This document shows, one piece after another, positions 1 through 6,801 of a DNA stretch of 11,367 bases. The notes beneath the pieces were generated by a model. The model was not told the DNA's origin. It did no database searches and saw only the letters and a program-made list of their open reading frames with translations. Both the position numbers and the translations under genes were made by a program. The stretch spans positions 1,095,542 to 1,106,908 of the forward strand of contig CP070773.1 in the NCBI GenBank assembly GCA_020345945.1, given 5' to 3'. Position 1 is the stretch's first letter, and every line of letters begins with the position of its first letter. Source of the DNA: Candidatus Bathyarchaeota archaeon. Its GTDB lineage: Archaea; Thermoproteota; Bathyarchaeia; RBG-16-48-13; GCA-020345945.

Positions 1-153
1 CATCTAGCAAGAGGAGAGAAGGGGTTGGATATCAACCGTGTACAGAAGTCTGTATTGGAATGCGATCTTCGAGGAGCTACCTTCTTAGAGAGGATATTGG
101 AGGATTTCGATGCGGCTTTCATCACCTATCAGGTTGTGAGGATTACACCCTGA
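1..153 (+). CDS. 3' end of an unrecognised protein gene (partial)
   Basis: Reading from base 1, fifty sense codons run to a TGA at 151-153; the start lies left of the window. The peptide has a protein-like, amphipathic composition, with a stretch reading LERILEDFDAAFITYQVVRI near the end, suggestive of a helix followed by a strand. I do not recognise the family. One other plus frame is also open over this stretch but gives an arginine/serine/glycine-rich, cysteine-containing product that looks like a shadow. The gene converges on the dehydrogenase gene, with only 35 bases between the two stop codons. Being a fragment, no function can be given. Confidence 0.5.
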   Translation, partial: HLARGEKGLDINRVQKSVLECDLRGATFLERILEDFDAAFITYQVVRITP

Positions 154-188
154 AGAAAAGGAATTCTCCCCCTCAACGCTAGAGCATC

Positions 189-1166
189 TCAATGAAGCCA
201 AGGAGTTGTACTATAGTTTATCTGCCACTTCGGAGAGTCTCCTCTTAGGTATCGAACTACATTCTCACAACCTCTTCTTGCAGTTTCGTTGAAAATCGGT
301 ACGGTCGAGGAAGCTATATGAGGAGTCAAAATGACATTGTCCATTTTCAATAGAGGACTATCAGATTCTATTGGTTCTTCTTTGAATACATCAAGGCCAG
401 CTCCCCGAATTTTCCTAGATTTGAGTAGTTGGATCAGTGCCTTCTGGTCGATGATCTTTCCTCTGGCTGTATTCACTATAAGCGCCGTCTCTTTCATTCT
501 ACTCAGTTCTTTCTCTCCGACAAGGCCCTCCGTATCCTTACTTAACGGGCAGTTGATTGAGACGACATCAGACTTTGTCATTAGATTCTGTAAATCAGTC
601 ATTTCAACTCCGAATGTTTGAGCAGTCTCGACATCCACATATGGGTCGTAGGCTATTATTCTCATATCGAAGGCATGCTTTCCTTTCAATGCTACTCTTC
701 GACCTATCCTTCCCAGACCTACTATCCCAAGGGTCTTACCCCAAAGGTTGACTCCCATTAGTCTAGGCCGCCAACCCCCACCCCGAACTAGCTTATCTCC
801 GTTGACTATCTCCTTTGAGAGAGCGAGAATGAGCGCCCAAGTATGTTGAGCCACTGTTTCAGACATCACCTCTGGGACATTGCAGACTATTACCTCCTTA
901 TCCAAAGCAGCAAGGATATCTATATGATTGAACCCTACCGATACAGTCTGAATCATTCTCAATTTATCTGAGGAATCGATCATCTCTTTTGTGAACGCTC
1001 CACTTGGAAAAGCTACTTCAATGTCTTTCAGGTTCTTGATCCATTCTTCCTCATTCTTGGATTCAACATAGACAATTCTAACATCTGGAACCTCAGCGAT
1101 TATCTTCAAGGAAGATTCTAGATGAAAAGGAGGTTTCTCAAAAGGTACCAAGACCAATCGTTCCAT
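189..1166 (-). CDS. D-isomer-specific 2-hydroxyacid dehydrogenase (NAD-dependent)
   Basis: A 325-residue protein that interconverts a D-2-hydroxyacid and its 2-oxoacid using NAD(H) in the cytoplasm. The N-terminal part (about 1-100) is the split substrate-binding domain. The Rossmann core holds GLGRIG at 150-155, with D174 (AYDPY) after the second strand, which favours NAD over NADP. The family's catalytic set is present: R235 in NTARG, E264 in KEEP, and H283 in TPHIASS. Length matches the short form lacking a C-terminal ACT domain, so it may be a glyoxylate/hydroxypyruvate reductase or a short 3-phosphoglycerate dehydrogenase; the sequence alone does not decide. The ATG is preceded by GAGG with a 7-nt spacer. 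It lies 167 bases downstream of the aminotransferase on the same strand, so co-transcription is possible but unproven. Confidence 0.93.
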   Translation of the reverse strand: MERLVLVPFEKPPFHLESSLKIIAEVPDVRIVYVESKNEEEWIKNLKDIEVAFPSGAFTKEMIDSSDKLRMIQTVSVGFNHIDILAALDKEVIVCNVPEVMSETVAQHTWALILALSKEIVNGDKLVRGGGWRPRLMGVNLWGKTLGIVGLGRIGRRVALKGKHAFDMRIIAYDPYVDVETAQTFGVEMTDLQNLMTKSDVVSINCPLSKDTEGLVGEKELSRMKETALIVNTARGKIIDQKALIQLLKSRKIRGAGLDVFKEEPIESDSPLLKMDNVILTPHIASSTVPIFNETARRGCENVVRYLRGDSPKWQINYSTTPWLH

Positions 1167-1333
1167 AAGAATTCCTCTAGCTATTCTCTAATAGTAACAC
1201 TCTAAGATGTTTGTGGAAGTCGGGGCACCAAGAGAGAAAGGATCACAGCCCCCATAGGAATATGTAACTTCACCCTCAACTGCAAGATGCAGACTGTGCC
1301 CAACCTTCGAACCCTATATGACTAAATGTATAA

Positions 1334-2500
1334 TCATAAGGAACCGACTGTCTTTCTCATACCCTCGAGAGCTTGACCGATCTTCTCAACCGGAGTTGCG
1401 TAGCAGAGTCTGAGATAGCCCTCCCCAAGGTCCCCAAAGGCAGTTCCAGGAACTGTCGCAACCTTGCCAACTCTAAGAAGAGCCTCCGCAAAATCCATTG
1501 AAGACAATCCACTCTTCGATATATTAGCGAAGATATAGAATGCTCCCTTAGGAGGCGTACATGAGAAGTAGTCTAAGTCGTTCAGATGCTCAACTATGTA
1601 TCTGCGCCTCTGGTCATATTCTTTCACCATCTCGTATACAAAATTTTGGGGCCCCTTAAGTGCAGCCAGAGCTGCTCTCTGAGCTACCGCTGGGGCATTA
1701 GCAACGGTGTTCTGCTGGATCTTTACCATCTCTCCCACAATCTCAGGAGGCCCAACAGCATAGCCTACTCTCCAACCAGTCATCGCATAGGTCTTCGAGA
1801 AGCTGTTCACGGTTATAGTCCGCTCAGCCATCTCAGGAAAGGAGCAGATACTCAAGTGTTTAGCCCCATCATAGAGAAGTTTCTCATAGACCTCATCAGA
1901 GATTACAGCAAGATTATTTTCAATCGCAATCTGCGCGATTCCTCTTAGATCCTTCTCAAGTAGAACTCCACCGGTGGGATTCTGAGGAGAATTTAGAATA
2001 ATGCATTTGGTCTTGTCCGTTATCCGATCTTCCACATCGGAAGGTAACATACGAAACGAATCCTTTTCTCTGACTGGGACCGGAACTGGTATTCCTCCGG
2101 TCATCACAATACAAGGCTCATACGTGACAAACCCAGGATCGGGAATAAGGACTTCATCACCTGGATCCAGAAGTACTGTTGTCGCGAGAAAGATAGCCCC
2201 AGCTCCACCCACTGTGACAATAGTCTCTGTCTTTGGATCGGCTACAATATTATTTTCTTGTCTCATCTTCTCAGTGATCGCTATGCGGAGATCGAGAAAG
2301 CCAGCATTCGGGGTATAATGGGTGTACCCTAACTCAAGTGCTTCCTTGGCTGCTTCAATCACATGCTCTGGCGTTCTATAGTCAGGTTCACCTATGCCAA
2401 GGCTTACAACCCCAGAAGTGCTTTGAGCCAAGTCGAAGAGCTTACGTATGCCTGAATAACGGATAGATTTGATCCTTTGACTGATATCGATCGGTACCAT
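1334..2500 (-). CDS. Class I/II PLP-dependent aminotransferase (aspartate-aminotransferase type)
   Basis: A cytosolic fold-type I aminotransferase of 388 residues from this start, transferring an amino group between an amino acid and a 2-oxoacid. PLP ligands visible, numbered from here: N174 in NSPQNPTGG, D202 and Y205 in ISDEVYE, and the Schiff-base lysine K236 in SFSKTYAMTGWRVGY. R364 in LRLCYA is the expected carboxylate-binding arginine. The N-terminal pattern (SGIRKLFDLAQ, then GIGEPDYRTP) is that of archaeal aspartate/aromatic aminotransferases; the true substrate is not readable. An in-frame ATG six bases upstream (2506) is an alternative, but a perfect GGAGGT lies only 3 nt from it and 9 nt from the ATG used here, so 2500 is preferred. 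It is divergent from the FAD oxidoreductase, and the neighbouring 2-hydroxyacid dehydrogenase could share a 2-oxoacid such as hydroxypyruvate or glyoxylate. Confidence 0.93.
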   Translation of the reverse strand: MVPIDISQRIKSIRYSGIRKLFDLAQSTSGVVSLGIGEPDYRTPEHVIEAAKEALELGYTHYTPNAGFLDLRIAITEKMRQENNIVADPKTETIVTVGGAGAIFLATTVLLDPGDEVLIPDPGFVTYEPCIVMTGGIPVPVPVREKDSFRMLPSDVEDRITDKTKCIILNSPQNPTGGVLLEKDLRGIAQIAIENNLAVISDEVYEKLLYDGAKHLSICSFPEMAERTITVNSFSKTYAMTGWRVGYAVGPPEIVGEMVKIQQNTVANAPAVAQRAALAALKGPQNFVYEMVKEYDQRRRYIVEHLNDLDYFSCTPPKGAFYIFANISKSGLSSMDFAEALLRVGKVATVPGTAFGDLGEGYLRLCYATPVEKIGQALEGMRKTVGSL

Positions 2501-2509
2501 GAACATCCT

Positions 2510-2515
2510 ACCTCC
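2510..2515 (-). promoter_or_regulatory. Strong Shine-Dalgarno site of the aminotransferase
   Basis: On the minus strand this reads GGAGGT, a full match to the archaeal anti-SD. It sits 3 nt before the ATG at 2506 and 9 nt before the ATG at 2500, so spacing favours the second ATG. Confidence 0.6.
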
Positions 2516-2550
2516 ATCTTCACAGCTTTTGGCAGTATGAGGCAGAATTT

Positions 2551-2558
2551 CATATTTT
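2551..2558 (-). promoter_or_regulatory. TATA-like box for the aminotransferase
   Basis: Minus-strand AAAATATG. Taking 25-27 nt from box centre to transcription start places the start near 2528, giving a leader of about 20-28 nt that contains the GGAGGT site. Inferred from spacing and composition only. Confidence 0.4.
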
Positions 2559-2605
2559 CGATAGGTACACTACCTTCAATAAAACAGATGGTGTTCCACT
2601 GAAGC

Positions 2606-2613
2606 CTTATTTG
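2606..2613 (+). promoter_or_regulatory. TATA-like box for the FAD oxidoreductase
   Basis: CTTATTTG is centred about 28 nt before the ATG at 2638. That is the distance expected if transcription starts at or next to the ATG (leaderless mRNA). It also argues against the upstream in-frame TTG at 2611, which lies inside this box. Confidence 0.35.
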
Positions 2614-2637
2614 TTGAACCAACAGAAGATCTATACT

Positions 2638-3999
2638 ATGAACAGTAAGTTCAAAGTAGTTACAGTAGGTTCAGGCTTGGGATCCCTCTGCACATCAGCG
2701 GTTCTGGCCAAAGAGTCAGGTCTCAAACCAACTGTCTTTGAGAAAAAGAGCAACATAGGCGGTTCATTCGGAACCTATGACGTCGATTCCTTCTTAGTTG
2801 ATACAGGAGCCCACCTACTGACTAGAGGAACTACTGGAGAACTACCACAGCTACTTAGAAGATATGTCTCACAGGATATATTCGCTACAAGCTTTGCGGT
2901 CCAAGAAGTATACAACTTTACCTTGAAAGGAAGAACCTCTAGACTGCCAAGGAATCTTCCTGAACTTCTCGATTTTCGAGTCCTCCCAAGAAGAGAGAGG
3001 CTTCAGACATTCCGCCTTCTTCTCAAATTCTTAAACATGGGACGAGAAGGCACCAAAGAAAAGTCATCTCTGACGACCTATGAACTGGTTGAATCGGATA
3101 TCGTTGGAGAAGATATGTATTTCTGGTTGAATGCTATGGCCTGGATGTGCTCAGGAAGTGACATACACCATGCTCCAGCATCCAGAATAATTGATACTCT
3201 CATCAGAAACAGAAAACTCTCTCTTGACTACGTGCTGAAGCATTCGTTACCTACGGGTCGAGCCTCAGAAGAAGACTATTACCCTATCGGTGGAGCTATC
3301 AAGGTCCCAAACCTGCTGATAGATGCAGCGGGACTCGACGTTAGAACCAAGAAAGAAGTAAAGAAGATCTGTGTCGAGGATGGCGTAGTAAAAGGAGTTG
3401 AGGTCGAGAACGAATTCTATCCGGCACAGATAGTGATCTATGGCGGACTTCTTAGAGAATTACCTTCACTGGTGGGAAGGAAGAACTTCCCAAAAGAAGA
3501 CACCAGCAGATTTTCCGGTTTGAAGGAGTACTATGGCTTAAGCCTGTGGCTTGGTTTCGACAAGGAGATAGAGAGTCTCAACCGTGAATCGTTGGTTAGA
3601 ATAGAGGAGAGCACCGATCCCCCAAAGTGGGCGATCTTCACAAGTGATTTCGACCCCGAATTAGCTCCTAAAGGAAAGCTACTTGTAGTCAGTACTATCC
3701 TGACCGATAAGCCTAGAACCAGACAAATCGACCAGATTGAAAAGGCTGTCGAGGAGGCTTTACCTGGTTATGAGAAACACGTTGTCATGAGACATGAACA
3801 GATATGCCTTGCAGAGAAATGTCTACAAGATAAGGAGAGAAACGTTTGGACCCTTCCTGAACAAAAGACAAGAATAGACGGACTATATGTCGTCGGAACC
3901 GATACAGCAGGGTGGGGAAACGGAGGAAACCTCTGCGCAGATTCCGCTTTCAAATGTCTTGATTTCATCAGACAGGATTACCCAGAACTTTTCCACTAG
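2638..3999 (+). CDS. FAD-dependent oxidoreductase, phytoene desaturase/amine oxidase superfamily
   Basis: A 453-residue flavoprotein from this start. The N-terminal dinucleotide fold has VTVGSGLGSL at 8-17 (the third glycine of GxGxxG is replaced by S16) and E35 in VFEKK, which should hold the FAD ribose, followed by G41-G42. The C-terminal FAD motif is clear: GLYVVGTDTAGWGNGG at 415-430, where phytoene desaturase/protoporphyrinogen oxidase relatives read GLYVVGD...G.G..G. The middle (about 100-400) is the variable substrate domain. The likely role is desaturation or saturation of an isoprenoid or another hydrophobic substrate, but no specific substrate is readable. No signal peptide or membrane helix is evident. 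An open frame begins nine codons earlier at a TTG, but the ATG places the Rossmann strand at the usual distance and fits a leaderless promoter. It converges on the EF-Tu-domain-like gene. Confidence 0.88.
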   Translation: MNSKFKVVTVGSGLGSLCTSAVLAKESGLKPTVFEKKSNIGGSFGTYDVDSFLVDTGAHLLTRGTTGELPQLLRRYVSQDIFATSFAVQEVYNFTLKGRTSRLPRNLPELLDFRVLPRRERLQTFRLLLKFLNMGREGTKEKSSLTTYELVESDIVGEDMYFWLNAMAWMCSGSDIHHAPASRIIDTLIRNRKLSLDYVLKHSLPTGRASEEDYYPIGGAIKVPNLLIDAAGLDVRTKKEVKKICVEDGVVKGVEVENEFYPAQIVIYGGLLRELPSLVGRKNFPKEDTSRFSGLKEYYGLSLWLGFDKEIESLNRESLVRIEESTDPPKWAIFTSDFDPELAPKGKLLVVSTILTDKPRTRQIDQIEKAVEEALPGYEKHVVMRHEQICLAEKCLQDKERNVWTLPEQKTRIDGLYVVGTDTAGWGNGGNLCADSAFKCLDFIRQDYPELFH

Positions 4000-4185
4000 T
4001 CAAAACTTACCAAGATAGCTGTTCTATTTGAAAGAATCCATTCCCTCATCTCAACTTCTCTTTTCCCTTGTTGACCATTATTTCCGAAAAAAATTTCAAT
4101 CGTAGAAACTCACGAACATCCCAGAAATGAGAAAGCTACGATGGTATTGGGTATAAAGTATTGTTCCTCACAATCGGAGGAAAAG

Positions 4186-4200
4186 ACTGTTCACAACAGT
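4186..4200 (-). terminator. Hairpin just after the EF-Tu-domain-like gene
   Basis: A perfect 6-bp inverted repeat, ACTGTT-CAC-AACAGT, starts 8 nt past the stop of the minus-strand gene and is followed on that strand by CTTTTCC. A further run of seven T on the same strand lies at 4087-4093. Either could end transcription; archaeal termination relies mainly on the T-tract, so this is a candidate only. Confidence 0.35.
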
Positions 4201-4207
4201 TCTCGGA

Positions 4208-4465
4208 TCAGAGTTTATAGACGATATCGTTTAACCTGACCCTACTTTTCACTTTTATCCCTACATCTTGGCCTTTAGAGGCCGAGTTGACTGGGGCCCG
4301 ATCGATCTCCATCGACTCTATCTCTTGGGTGAAGTCTGTCGTGGCCCCTTTGATCCTTATATGGTCACCTATACTCAGACTGTCTCTCTCAATCTGAATT
4401 GCCGCCACACTAATCCTCGAGAAGTAGTTCACTATTTTTCCGATCCTCTCCTCAGAACCAGACAT
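4208..4465 (-). CDS. Small translation-elongation-factor-like protein (EF-Tu domain 2 fold)
   Basis: An 85-residue cytosolic protein made of a single EF-Tu domain-2-type beta-barrel. The family hallmark is visible: IGKIVNYFSRI at 8-18, then GDHIRIKGATTDFTQEIESM at 33-52, and GQDVGIKV at 65-72. This stand-alone barrel is annotated in archaea and bacteria as 'translation elongation factor-like protein'; its biochemical role is unsettled. It lacks the GTPase domain, so it is not a truncated EF-Tu/EF-1A but a complete small protein of usual length. The ATG at 4465 is chosen over the TTG one codon upstream. A minus-strand CTTATACC near 4512-4519 could be its TATA box with a leader of 20-odd nt. 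It converges on the FAD oxidoreductase. Confidence 0.85.
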   Translation of the reverse strand: MSGSEERIGKIVNYFSRISVAAIQIERDSLSIGDHIRIKGATTDFTQEIESMEIDRAPVNSASKGQDVGIKVKSRVRLNDIVYKL

Positions 4466-4604
4466 CAAAACACCATTATCTGTTCATTCAGCTGAAAAGA
4501 TATTGTTTTTGGTATAAGATTAAGTGACTAATCAATCAGAACTAGAGAGTCATGAGACGACGCGCATCATGATTCGTTCATAAAGAAGCTGTGAAGAATT
4601 CGTA

Positions 4605-4757
4605 CTAAACAAAACCGCTTATTACCAGAAGTATACCAAGGTAAAGTAACAACTGCGTTACCATTCTCTTTACCATTGCAGGAAGACCGCCTACTCTCTT
4701 AAGGCCATAATGTAGTCCAATACACGCGACTCCGATACCAATTCTGGTAATATTCAT
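4605..4757 (-). CDS. Small two-helix membrane protein, 50 residues (unrecognised)
   Basis: A 50-residue open frame, ATG to TAG, that is easily missed by length cut-offs. It reads as two hydrophobic segments, about residues 6-19 (IGIGVACIGLHYGL) and 33-50 (VTQLLLYLGILLVISGFV), joined by a positively charged loop with K20, R21, K30 and R31. By the positive-inside rule the loop would face the cytoplasm and both ends the outside. Expression signals are unusually complete: GGTGA 6 nt before the ATG, and GATAAATA at 4794-4801 placing the transcription start near 4770, just ahead of the SD. Seven glycines in 50 residues, several inside the helices, suggest tight helix packing or oligomerisation. It is divergent from the ATP-grasp gene. 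I do not recognise the family. Confidence 0.6.
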   Translation of the reverse strand: MNITRIGIGVACIGLHYGLKRVGGLPAMVKRMVTQLLLYLGILLVISGFV

Positions 4758-4763
4758 TGAACC

Positions 4764-4768
4764 TCACC
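4764..4768 (-). promoter_or_regulatory. Shine-Dalgarno site of the 50-residue membrane protein
   Basis: Minus-strand GGTGA, a perfect match to the archaeal anti-SD core, 6 nt before the ATG at 4757; an overlapping GAGGT lies 3 nt away. It is the main evidence that this short frame is translated. Confidence 0.5.
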
Positions 4769-4793
4769 GTACCTTTAGTTGCCTCATATCAAT

Positions 4794-4801
4794 TATTTAT
4801 C
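4794..4801 (-). promoter_or_regulatory. TATA-like box of the 50-residue membrane protein
   Basis: Minus-strand GATAAATA within an AT-rich run, centred about 27 nt before position 4770. The predicted leader is about 13 nt and retains the GGTGA site. The rest of the interval to 4980 holds the promoter of the ATP-grasp gene and no other gene I can support. Confidence 0.45.
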
Positions 4802-4933
4802 TTTGACCTTGATATGGACAGGAATCTCTTTCAGAGGAGACATCAGATATACAATTCAAATTCGCGGAGACCTAAAAATAGCAATCCACAACCTCCACAT
4901 CATTTAAGTCAGATATGCTTTTGAGTTTATCAT

Positions 4934-4942
4934 CAAATATAC
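4934..4942 (+). promoter_or_regulatory. Probable TATA box of the ATP-grasp gene
   Basis: CAAATATAC lies about 43 nt before the ATG at 4981, giving a predicted start near 4965 and a short leader. A second AT-rich site, CGAATATGAG at 4951-4960, is placed for a leaderless transcript. The purine-rich GGAAGGA at 4961-4967 is 13 nt from the ATG, too far to be a good SD. Confidence 0.3.
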
Positions 4943-4980
4943 ATCCCACTCGAATATGAGGGAAGGAAGTTCCAATCGTC

Positions 4981-6144
4981 ATGCAAACCGGGCTCATCTA
5001 CGACTATAAGGACGAAGACTCATTCGAAATCGAACTTGTTGCGAGGAGAAGAGGGATAGAAGTCACCCCAATACAATTCACCAACTTGACGATTTGCATA
5101 ACAGATCTCCCAAGATTACAGAGACAGTTCAATGAGATTCAAGCAGCCATTAACAGGTGCACAGTAAAGGCACGAAGAGAACACGCCGCCATGCTTCTGC
5201 AAACATTGGACAAACCAGTGATTAACCCATTTCAAGTCGAACTGATTGTCAACAGTAAGAGAGACACACTTCTCACCCTAGCAGAGAAAGGAATCAAAAC
5301 TCCGAAAACATTATTCTTCCCTCAGAATGTCAACAAGAAAGCAAAAACAAAGATTAGAGCCATCGCTGACACCATTGAAGAAGAACTCGGATATCCCACT
5401 ATCCTCAAACCAGATAGAGGAAGCGAAGGAAGAAACGTACTGAAAGCCGACGATCGAAGAGAGTTGGAGGCAGGCATCACCAATATAAGAAGAGGTACAG
5501 CCAATCCATTGGGTATAATCGCTCAAGAATTCTTTCTCAAGAGCTTCGATCTAAGAGTCGTAGTCTCAAAAATAGCAGAAAAACAGCCCCAATACTTGGG
5601 GACACTGGTCAGAGTAGTTCCAAGGATGGATGAGTTTAGAACAAACACCTCGATAGGAGGATACCCTCTCAGCATCGACCTACCAATGAGGATCAGAAAA
5701 GAGGCATCAAGAGTGGCAGAAGCAATCATTGATAAGGCTCTGGAAAAGGGGCTCCCCTCTCACTGGTCATCTTTCATACTAGGGATAGATATGATGCCTA
5801 GAGTTGAACAAGAAGAAGATCAGAAGATCAAATATCTAGCCAGATCTCTTGATAAATGCTTCAATAGGATTAGAGAAATCAAACGGGAGCCTTCATACGT
5901 ATCCAACCAAGAGAAGTTTGAGAATAGGAGAAGGAGAGTTGAGGAGGTCTACAGGGAGTATCGACAAGAGAAAGCTTACTTGGATGTTTCCCAGAAAATC
6001 CAAGAAGTCGTTGATGAAAAGACAACAGTTGTTCTACCCCATGAAGTAAACTCAAGCCTAGACTACTGGTTCAACACGAAGAACATGATTGACGTCAATC
6101 TTGCCGAGAACTATGTAGACTGTATACTAAGCACTTTCAAGTAA
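4981..6144 (+). CDS. LysX/RimK-like ATP-grasp ligase with a charged insertion
   Basis: A 387-residue ATP-dependent carboxylate-amine ligase. The order of elements follows the RimK/LysX family: N-terminal domain (TGLIYDYKDE), central PVINPFQVELIVNSKRDTLL at 79-98, ATP lysine K143 in ILKPDRGSEGRNV with its glycine-rich loop, R192 in FDLRVVV, R220-T-N222 in EFRTNTSIGGY, D270 in ILGIDMM, and the metal-binding E355 and N357 in PHEVNSSLDYWFN. The tail resembles LysX more than RimK. The family is usually about 280-300 residues; the excess is an insertion at about 274-347, between D270 and E355, rich in K/R/E/Q and probably helical or coiled-coil. The ligase would join an amino acid, often glutamate or aminoadipate, to a small molecule or protein, but no LysW carrier or other pathway gene adjoins it. 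Start is the only good ATG. All key residues are present, so it should be active. Confidence 0.85.
   Translation: MQTGLIYDYKDEDSFEIELVARRRGIEVTPIQFTNLTICITDLPRLQRQFNEIQAAINRCTVKARREHAAMLLQTLDKPVINPFQVELIVNSKRDTLLTLAEKGIKTPKTLFFPQNVNKKAKTKIRAIADTIEEELGYPTILKPDRGSEGRNVLKADDRRELEAGITNIRRGTANPLGIIAQEFFLKSFDLRVVVSKIAEKQPQYLGTLVRVVPRMDEFRTNTSIGGYPLSIDLPMRIRKEASRVAEAIIDKALEKGLPSHWSSFILGIDMMPRVEQEEDQKIKYLARSLDKCFNRIREIKREPSYVSNQEKFENRRRRVEEVYREYRQEKAYLDVSQKIQEVVDEKTTVVLPHEVNSSLDYWFNTKNMIDVNLAENYVDCILSTFK
5800..6021 (+). other. Insertion segment in the ATP-grasp domain
   Basis: Codons 274-347 of the ATP-grasp gene. The segment is dominated by charged residues and Q, with tracts such as EKFENRRRRVEEVYREYRQE at 311-330, and has almost no glycine or proline. 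It separates two motifs that lie roughly 10-15 residues apart in ordinary RimK/LysX proteins. The frame is intact on both sides. Confidence 0.6.
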
Positions 6145-6149
6145 AAAAA
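6143..6149 (-). terminator. T-tract terminator for the 114-residue protein gene
   Basis: Seven A on the plus strand, hence seven T on the minus strand, preceded there by CCGG. It overlaps the TAA of the converging ATP-grasp gene and lies about 80 nt past the stop of the minus-strand gene. Oligo-T is the archaeal termination signal. Confidence 0.35.
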
Positions 6150-6230
6150 CCGGAGAATCCTGCCATTATAATAGCGTCCTAGTCTATACGACAGTATATT
6201 AGTATTGACTAACTATCTTGAAGGTCGATG

Positions 6231-6575
6231 TCAGATTGGAGTAACTTGGATCAATCCCTTATGATCCACTGCGACTTCCACCTCATCCCCAAATTGGTAC
6301 TTTCTCTGAAGACGATTCCACTCTTGTGTTGTGAAGTAGAGGATTAGCCGATTACTATAGATCTTCGACTGAGGAAACATCTTAGGAATCTGACTTATGA
6401 TCGGCATCACCATAGAAACCTCCTCGGGGACATCCGCAGGCATCGAGACTACACTAGGCGGCCTCTTAGCTTCCATAGCAAACTCCACACAGACAAATTC
6501 ATTCCCAAATGAGTCGAAGAATGGATGGATTGAGTTGACCTTGCAGCTGAATGAGAGTTTACTTAAATCAGACAT
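6231..6575 (-). CDS. Uncharacterised archaeal protein, 114 residues, possibly arcadin-1-like
   Basis: A small soluble protein with no signal peptide or membrane segment. Predicted layout: two N-terminal strands (about 7-15 and 24-33), a proline-rich turn (KRPPSVVSMPADVP, 38-50), a helix EEVSMVMPIISQIPKMF at 51-67, a strand RLILYFT at 76-82, a helix TQEWNRLQRK at 83-92, and a closing hairpin FGDEVEVAVDHKGLIQVTPI. This pattern (EEV...MPI, then I.L.LT..E...L, then GDE.E) recalls arcadin-1, a partner of the actin homologue crenactin, but I recognise it only loosely and no crenactin gene is in the window. The ATG at 6575 follows a minus-strand TATA (TTTTTATC, 6603-6610) by about 31 nt, which suggests a nearly leaderless mRNA. 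It converges on the ATP-grasp gene. Confidence 0.75.
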   Translation of the reverse strand: MSDLSKLSFSCKVNSIHPFFDSFGNEFVCVEFAMEAKRPPSVVSMPADVPEEVSMVMPIISQIPKMFPQSKIYSNRLILYFTTQEWNRLQRKYQFGDEVEVAVDHKGLIQVTPI

Positions 6576-6602
6576 ATCTAAACCGATACCCCATCAAAAC
6601 CA

Positions 6603-6610
6603 GATAAAAA
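6603..6610 (-). promoter_or_regulatory. TATA box of the 114-residue protein gene
   Basis: Minus-strand TTTTTATC centred about 31 nt upstream of the ATG at 6575, which predicts a leader of only a few nucleotides. No SD site is present, consistent with leaderless initiation. Confidence 0.4.
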
Positions 6611-6801
6611 CTATGCGGACTGAAGAAAACAGTTCTAGAGCTTAAGTCTTCCGTCAGAGAAAACACTTTGAGTGGCTGAGAAAAAGTCAGATAAGAAGCT
6701 TCTCAACCTAGATTGGAGACAATTACTGAAAATCCGTTACCACAAACCACTCAACCCAGAACTTCAAACATCCTGCCAAACATCTCATTCACAATTCATC
6801 G

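Noticed and set aside
331..751. Two plus-strand open frames opposite the dehydrogenase
   Set aside because: They are antisense shadows of a gene with clear catalytic motifs; their translations show no family pattern.
2611..2637. Nine-codon N-terminal extension of the FAD oxidoreductase from a TTG
   Set aside because: The TTG falls in the probable TATA box, has no SD, and the ATG at 2638 puts the Rossmann strand in the usual place.
4889..4936. C/D-box-like elements on the minus strand (TTGATGA, CTGA, a 4-nt gap, then AATGATG)
   Set aside because: The inner D'/C' spacing is right, but the first C box deviates and no terminal CTGA occurs within a normal guide distance; it also overlaps the ATP-grasp promoter.
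6700..6705. Short palindrome around an AAGCTT site in the interval after the 114-residue gene promoter
   Set aside because: Eight-base self-complementarity is common by chance and has no positional relation to a promoter or start.
6723..6788. 21-codon minus-strand frame just after the M20 gene
   Set aside because: Too short, with no convincing SD and an odd Cys/Trp-rich composition; most likely chance.
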